Assembly (NCBI GenBank): GCA_046957575.1 | Contig: JBKUOG010000016.1 | Span: forward strand, 11,096-75,095 | DNA: 64,000 nucleotides | Reading direction: 5' to 3' | DNA from: UMGS1370 sp046957575 | Lineage (GTDB): Bacteria; Bacillota; Clostridia; Lachnospirales; Lachnospiraceae | Shown here: positions 60,994-64,000 of the stretch, piece after piece | How positions within the stretch are numbered: the first letter of the stretch is position 1 | Layout: the number at the start of each line of letters is the position of its first letter | Program-made: the position numbers and the translations under genes | The notes under the pieces: generated by a model | Database searches by the model: none | What the model was told of the DNA's origin: nothing | Seen by the model: only the letters and a program-made list of their open reading frames with translations

Positions 60994-63105
60994 ATGACAG
61001 ACGCACAACAAAAAGCAGCGGCGAAAAAATTTGCAGCCGACTGGAAAGGCAAAGGATATGAAAAAGGGCAAAGTCAACCATTTTGGCTTTCTCTTTTGCG
61101 TGATGTATATGGAGTAGAACATCCAGAACAATTTATTTTATTCGAAGAACAGGTACATCTTGACCATACAAGTTTCATTGATGGAAGTATTCCGTCAACC
61201 AAAGTTCTTATCGAGCAAAAGGGTTTGGGAAAGGATTTGAAGAAACCAATTAAGCAGTCGGATGGTTCATTACTGACACCATTTCAACAGGCAAAACGGT
61301 ATATCACAGAATTGCCACTGTCCCAGCATCCACGCTGGGTAGTTACTTGCAATTTTGAGAAATTCTTTGTTTATGATATGGAACGTCCCGGCGGAGAACC
61401 GGAGGAAATTCTGTTAGAAAATCTTCCAACAGAATATTATCGCTTATCTTTCTTGGTAGATAAGGAAAATGAGCATTTGAAACGGGAAATGGAAGTTTCG
61501 ATTGCTGCCGGAGAAATGGTTGGCTTGCTTTATGACGCTTTTCGTAAGCAATATGTAGATCCAGACAGTGAACACGCTCTGAAAAGTCTGAATGTTCTAT
61601 GTGTACGCCTTGTTTTCTGCTTGTACGCTGAGGACGCTGGCATTTTTGGACATCACGGAATGTTCCATGATTATCTGGCAGAGTACGATACACGCCATAT
61701 GCGAAAAGCGTTGGTTGAATTATTTCAAGTGCTTGATACTGCACCGGATAAGCGTGACCCTTACTTGAAAGATGATAATCCGAGTTTGGCAGCATTCCCT
61801 TATGTAAATGGCGGTTTATTTGCAAATGAGGAAATAGAAATACCACCGTTTACAGAGGAAATCCGCAGTCTTTTGTTGGATAATGCGAGTTCAGATTTTG
61901 ACTGGTCGGAAATCAGCCCAACTATTTTTGGTGCTGTTTTTGAGAGTACATTAAATCCGGAAACACGCCGAAGTGGTGGAATGCACTATACTTCTATTGA
62001 GAATATTCATAAGGTTATTGACCCGCTGTTTATGGATGATTTGCAAAAGGAGTTTGCTGAAATTCGAGAACTTTCAATCGAACGAAATCGTGAAAAAAAG
62101 CTAAAAGAATTTCAACATAAGTTAGCTTCTCTTAATTTCTTAGACCCTGCCTGCGGAAGTGGAAACTTTCTGACGGAAACTTACATCAGTCTACGCAGAC
62201 TGGAAAATGAAGTGTTGAGAATCTTATCACATGGACAAATTTCATTCGGAGACGCAGCATACAATCCGATTCAGGTTTCACTTAGCCAGTTTTACGGAAT
62301 AGAAATCAATGATTTTGCTGTAACGGTAGCAAAAACAGCCTTGTGGATTGCGGAAAGCCAGATGATGAAAGAAACCGAGGAAATTGTGTTAATGCACTTG
62401 GAGTTCCTTCCGTTGAAATCCTATACAAATATTGTTGAAGGGAATGCTCTGCGGATTGATTGGGAAACTGTCATTCCGAAAAATAAGTTGAGTTATATTA
62501 TGGGTAATCCGCCATTTGTTGGATTTACTTATATGTCTCAAGAACAGAAAGAAGATATGCAATTTGTATTTCCGGGGACAAAAAATCTTGATTTAGTCGC
62601 AGCATGGTACAAAATTGCATCTGATTACATTAAAGGAACAATGGTTCAGTGCGGTTTTGTTTCAACAAATTCAATTACACAAGGAGAAACTGTTTCGAGT
62701 TTGTGGAAATTTATAGACATAAAAATCAATTTTGCGTATCGGACATTTGTCTGGGATAGTGAAACAAAAGTGAAAGCTCATGTCCACTGTGTGATAATCG
62801 GATTTGCTTCGTTTGACAGGAAAGAAAAATGGATTTATCAAGATAATAGACCGATATTAGCAAGAAATATAAATGCTTATTTATGTGACGCTCCCAACAT
62901 CATTGTAAATAGCAGAAACAAGCCATTGTGCAATGTTTCAAAAATGGTTTATGGAAATAAACCAGCGGACGGCGGGAATTTAATTATTGAAGATGACGAA
63001 TATCAAGATTTTATATCAAAAGAACCGCAAGCTAAAAAATTTATCCGTCCTCTACTGGGTGCAGTTGAATATTTACATGGTAAAAACGTTGGTGTTTGTG
63101 GTTGA
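60994..63105 (+). CDS. MmeI-like (type IIL) restriction-modification enzyme, nuclease and methylase part
   Basis: These 703 codons hold an MmeI-type N-terminal nuclease domain with Asp63 and the pair IEQKG (Glu74, Lys76). A helical connector follows, then an N6-adenine methylase with motif I LDPACGSGNF (about 383) and motif IV MGNPPF (about 503). The frame ends abruptly at TGA after GKNVGVCG. The rest of the enzyme, starting KRWCLWLTEA, continues in the -1 frame, so one A is missing in the A5 run at 63082-63086. As written, the product has no target recognition domain and is probably inactive. ATG at 60994 follows AAGGAG. Confidence 0.85.
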   Translation: MTDAQQKAAAKKFAADWKGKGYEKGQSQPFWLSLLRDVYGVEHPEQFILFEEQVHLDHTSFIDGSIPSTKVLIEQKGLGKDLKKPIKQSDGSLLTPFQQAKRYITELPLSQHPRWVVTCNFEKFFVYDMERPGGEPEEILLENLPTEYYRLSFLVDKENEHLKREMEVSIAAGEMVGLLYDAFRKQYVDPDSEHALKSLNVLCVRLVFCLYAEDAGIFGHHGMFHDYLAEYDTRHMRKALVELFQVLDTAPDKRDPYLKDDNPSLAAFPYVNGGLFANEEIEIPPFTEEIRSLLLDNASSDFDWSEISPTIFGAVFESTLNPETRRSGGMHYTSIENIHKVIDPLFMDDLQKEFAEIRELSIERNREKKLKEFQHKLASLNFLDPACGSGNFLTETYISLRRLENEVLRILSHGQISFGDAAYNPIQVSLSQFYGIEINDFAVTVAKTALWIAESQMMKETEEIVLMHLEFLPLKSYTNIVEGNALRIDWETVIPKNKLSYIMGNPPFVGFTYMSQEQKEDMQFVFPGTKNLDLVAAWYKIASDYIKGTMVQCGFVSTNSITQGETVSSLWKFIDIKINFAYRTFVWDSETKVKAHVHCVIIGFASFDRKEKWIYQDNRPILARNINAYLCDAPNIIVNSRNKPLCNVSKMVYGNKPADGGNLIIEDDEYQDFISKEPQAKKFIRPLLGAVEYLHGKNVGVCG

Positions 63106-63752
63106 CAGAAGCAACACCACATGAATTAAAACAGTGCCCTATGATTTTAGAAAGAATTGAAAAATGTAGAGAATCAAGAGCAAATAGTGTAGCGGCAGGG
63201 ATACGAAAGTTTGCAGATACGCCAACAAAATTTGCTCAAATAACCCAGCCTATGGGCGCAAATTATGTTATTGTACCGAGAGTTTCATCTGAAAGGCGAA
63301 GATATGTACCAATAGGATTTCTTTCAGCAGAAACAATCGTTTCAGATGCGGTTCAAATTGTGCCAAATGCAAGTTTATATGAATTTGGTGTAATGATATC
63401 GAATGTTCATATGGCGTGGATGAGAGCAGTTTGCGGAAGATTAAAAAGTGATTATAGATATTCAAAAGATGTTGTATATAATAATTACCCTTGGTGTAAT
63501 CCGACTGAATCACAAAAAGCTAAAATTGAACAAACAGCGCAGATGATTTTAGATGCCAGAGCATTATATCCAGACAGTAGTTTGGCAGATTTATATGATG
63601 AATTAACTATGCCGCCAGAGTTGAGAAAGGCACATCAAAATAATGACCGAGCTGTTATGCAAGCTTACGGATTTTCGATTAAAGATATGACGGAAAGTAA
63701 ATGCGTTGCAGAACTCATGAAGATGTATCAAGAGCTGACGAAAGAAAAATAA
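63096..63752 (+). CDS. MmeI-like enzyme, target-recognition part (frameshifted 3' portion)
   Basis: This frame continues the preceding enzyme: LWLTEATPHELKQCP joins to GK-KRWC of the upstream part when one A is restored. It carries the TRD (YVIVPRVSSERRRYVPIGFL, ASLYEFGVMISNVHMAWMRAVCGRLKSDYRYS) and a helical C-terminus, about 218 codons. Together with the upstream part the enzyme is about 920 residues, the normal MmeI length. There is no ribosome binding site or proper start for independent translation, so I treat it as a 3' fragment of one gene. Confidence 0.8.
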   Translation: MWLTEATPHELKQCPMILERIEKCRESRANSVAAGIRKFADTPTKFAQITQPMGANYVIVPRVSSERRRYVPIGFLSAETIVSDAVQIVPNASLYEFGVMISNVHMAWMRAVCGRLKSDYRYSKDVVYNNYPWCNPTESQKAKIEQTAQMILDARALYPDSSLADLYDELTMPPELRKAHQNNDRAVMQAYGFSIKDMTESKCVAELMKMYQELTKEK

Positions 63753-63767
63753 AATAATGAGTAAGCC

Positions 63768-63801
63768 AAAAGGCATCAACTGTAAAAAGTTGGTGCTTTT
63801 T
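63768..63801 (+). terminator. Terminator after the MmeI-like gene
   Basis: AAAAGGCATCAACT (63768-63781) pairs with AGTTGGTGCTTTTT (63788-63801) with two wobble pairs, 16 bases after the stop codon, followed by TGTTTTG. Confidence 0.75.
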
Positions 63802-63875
63802 GTTTTGCTCATTTGCAAAATAAATTGAAAAATGATATGAGCCACCTGATCAATGGCGGGTATTATTTTTCATGC

Positions 63876-63984
63876 GGGAGTACAGAGGGCAGCAAACCCT
63901 TTGTGCAGGGTACAGGGGTGCAACTCCCTGTGCAGGTCAAGGGCGGCAGCCTTGCCCAAGGAGATTTGTTGCTTGCGACAAATC
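63876..63984 (+). other. Row of hairpins at the window end, possible origin-of-transfer region
   Basis: Four stem-loops follow one another: CCCT/AGGG (about 63897-63911), ACAGGG/CCCTGT (63912-63932), GGGC/GCCC (about 63940-63957) and GATTTGT-TGCTTGCG-ACAAATC (63963-63984). The last is a perfect 7-bp inverted repeat next to GTATTGGGTAG. Such an array upstream of expected mobilisation genes would suit an oriT, but no relaxase gene is in the window to support it. Confidence 0.3.
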
Positions 63985-64000
63985 GTATTGGGTAGTATTC

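Larger units (their letters stand above)
57720..64000 (+). mobile_element. Left part of an integrated element inserted in spoIIID
   Basis: From the break in spoIIID to the window end the genes are typical of Lachnospiraceae integrative elements: TnpV, an XRE regulator, two small conserved proteins, a serine recombinase, an MmeI-like enzyme and a hairpin-rich region. The right end is outside the window, so size and attachment sites cannot be given. The small recombinase near the middle need not be the integrase. Confidence 0.65.

Noticed and set aside
63081..63087. A programmed -1 frameshift site in the MmeI-like gene
   Set aside because: The heptamer is T-AAA-AAC, not A-AAA-AAC, and no downstream pseudoknot is evident; I kept mutation, phase variation or error as more likely.
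63839..63995. A short open frame at the window end beginning MSHLINGGYYF
   Set aside because: It runs through the hairpin array and has no ribosome binding site; the DNA structure explains the sequence better.
1..64000. CRISPR arrays, rRNA and tRNA genes
   Set aside because: No regularly spaced repeats and no RNA gene signatures were seen on reading either strand, though tRNA genes cannot be excluded without a covariance search.

Overview
The window looks like a chromosomal piece of a spore-forming, anaerobic gut-type Firmicute, most likely a Lachnospiraceae member. The reasons are strong AGGAGG-type ribosome binding sites, sporulation genes (spoVT, a SPOCS/LysM protein, a YtvI-like permease, a spoIIID fragment), a superoxide reductase, LplABC-type sugar transport without its own ATPase, and TnpV-type mobile DNA. 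The species cannot be named from the sequence alone.

Layout. 1-5.05 kb: a D-amino-acid island with D-serine ammonia-lyase (cut by the window edge), a GntP-family permease and an N-acyl-D-amino-acid deacylase, facing a divergent XRE-cupin regulator; a perfect 9-bp inverted repeat lies in the shared control region. 5.05-9.0 kb: a structured non-coding stretch, spoVT, a relic of an ABC ATPase, a LytTR/DUF3021 pair and tagaturonate reductase with a LacI-type operator. 9.0-29.4 kb: mostly housekeeping genes (phosphoesterase, HAD phosphatase, xpt, a PPIase lipoprotein, M18 peptidase, dtd, small alarmone synthetase, S1 protein, PHP hydrolase, asnA, RluA, HlyIII, dfx, ttcA, cysE, a chemoreceptor). 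It also holds two inverted copies of a structured intergenic element at about 17.0 and 26.5 kb.

29.4-43.9 kb: a polysaccharide-utilisation cluster on the minus strand, with an AraC-type membrane sensor-regulator, a solute-binding lipoprotein, two permeases, GH88, DUF2264, GH30 (interrupted by one in-frame TAG), a candidate lyase-like protein and GH3. GH88 normally acts on unsaturated uronides released by a lyase, so an acidic glycan is the likely substrate. 44.1-54.4 kb: a PTS operon (IIA, IIB, IIC, GrdB-like, glycosylasparaginase, Sapep dipeptidase, CutC, YitT, MupG) preceded by an RDD gene and a LicR-like activator. The same inverted repeat occurs at the same distance from the -10 box of both promoters.

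54.6-57.5 kb: a pRiA4b-ORF3/SEC-C protein and a partner of unknown function. At 57.6 kb a spoIIID gene with a sigma-E-like promoter breaks off after codon 38, and mobile-element sequence follows to the window end: TnpV, an XRE regulator, two small element proteins, a serine recombinase, and an MmeI-like restriction-modification enzyme carrying a one-base frameshift in an A run. Inverted copies of a 14-bp near-palindrome flank a promoter-like sequence between the recombinase and this enzyme, and a row of hairpins closes the window.
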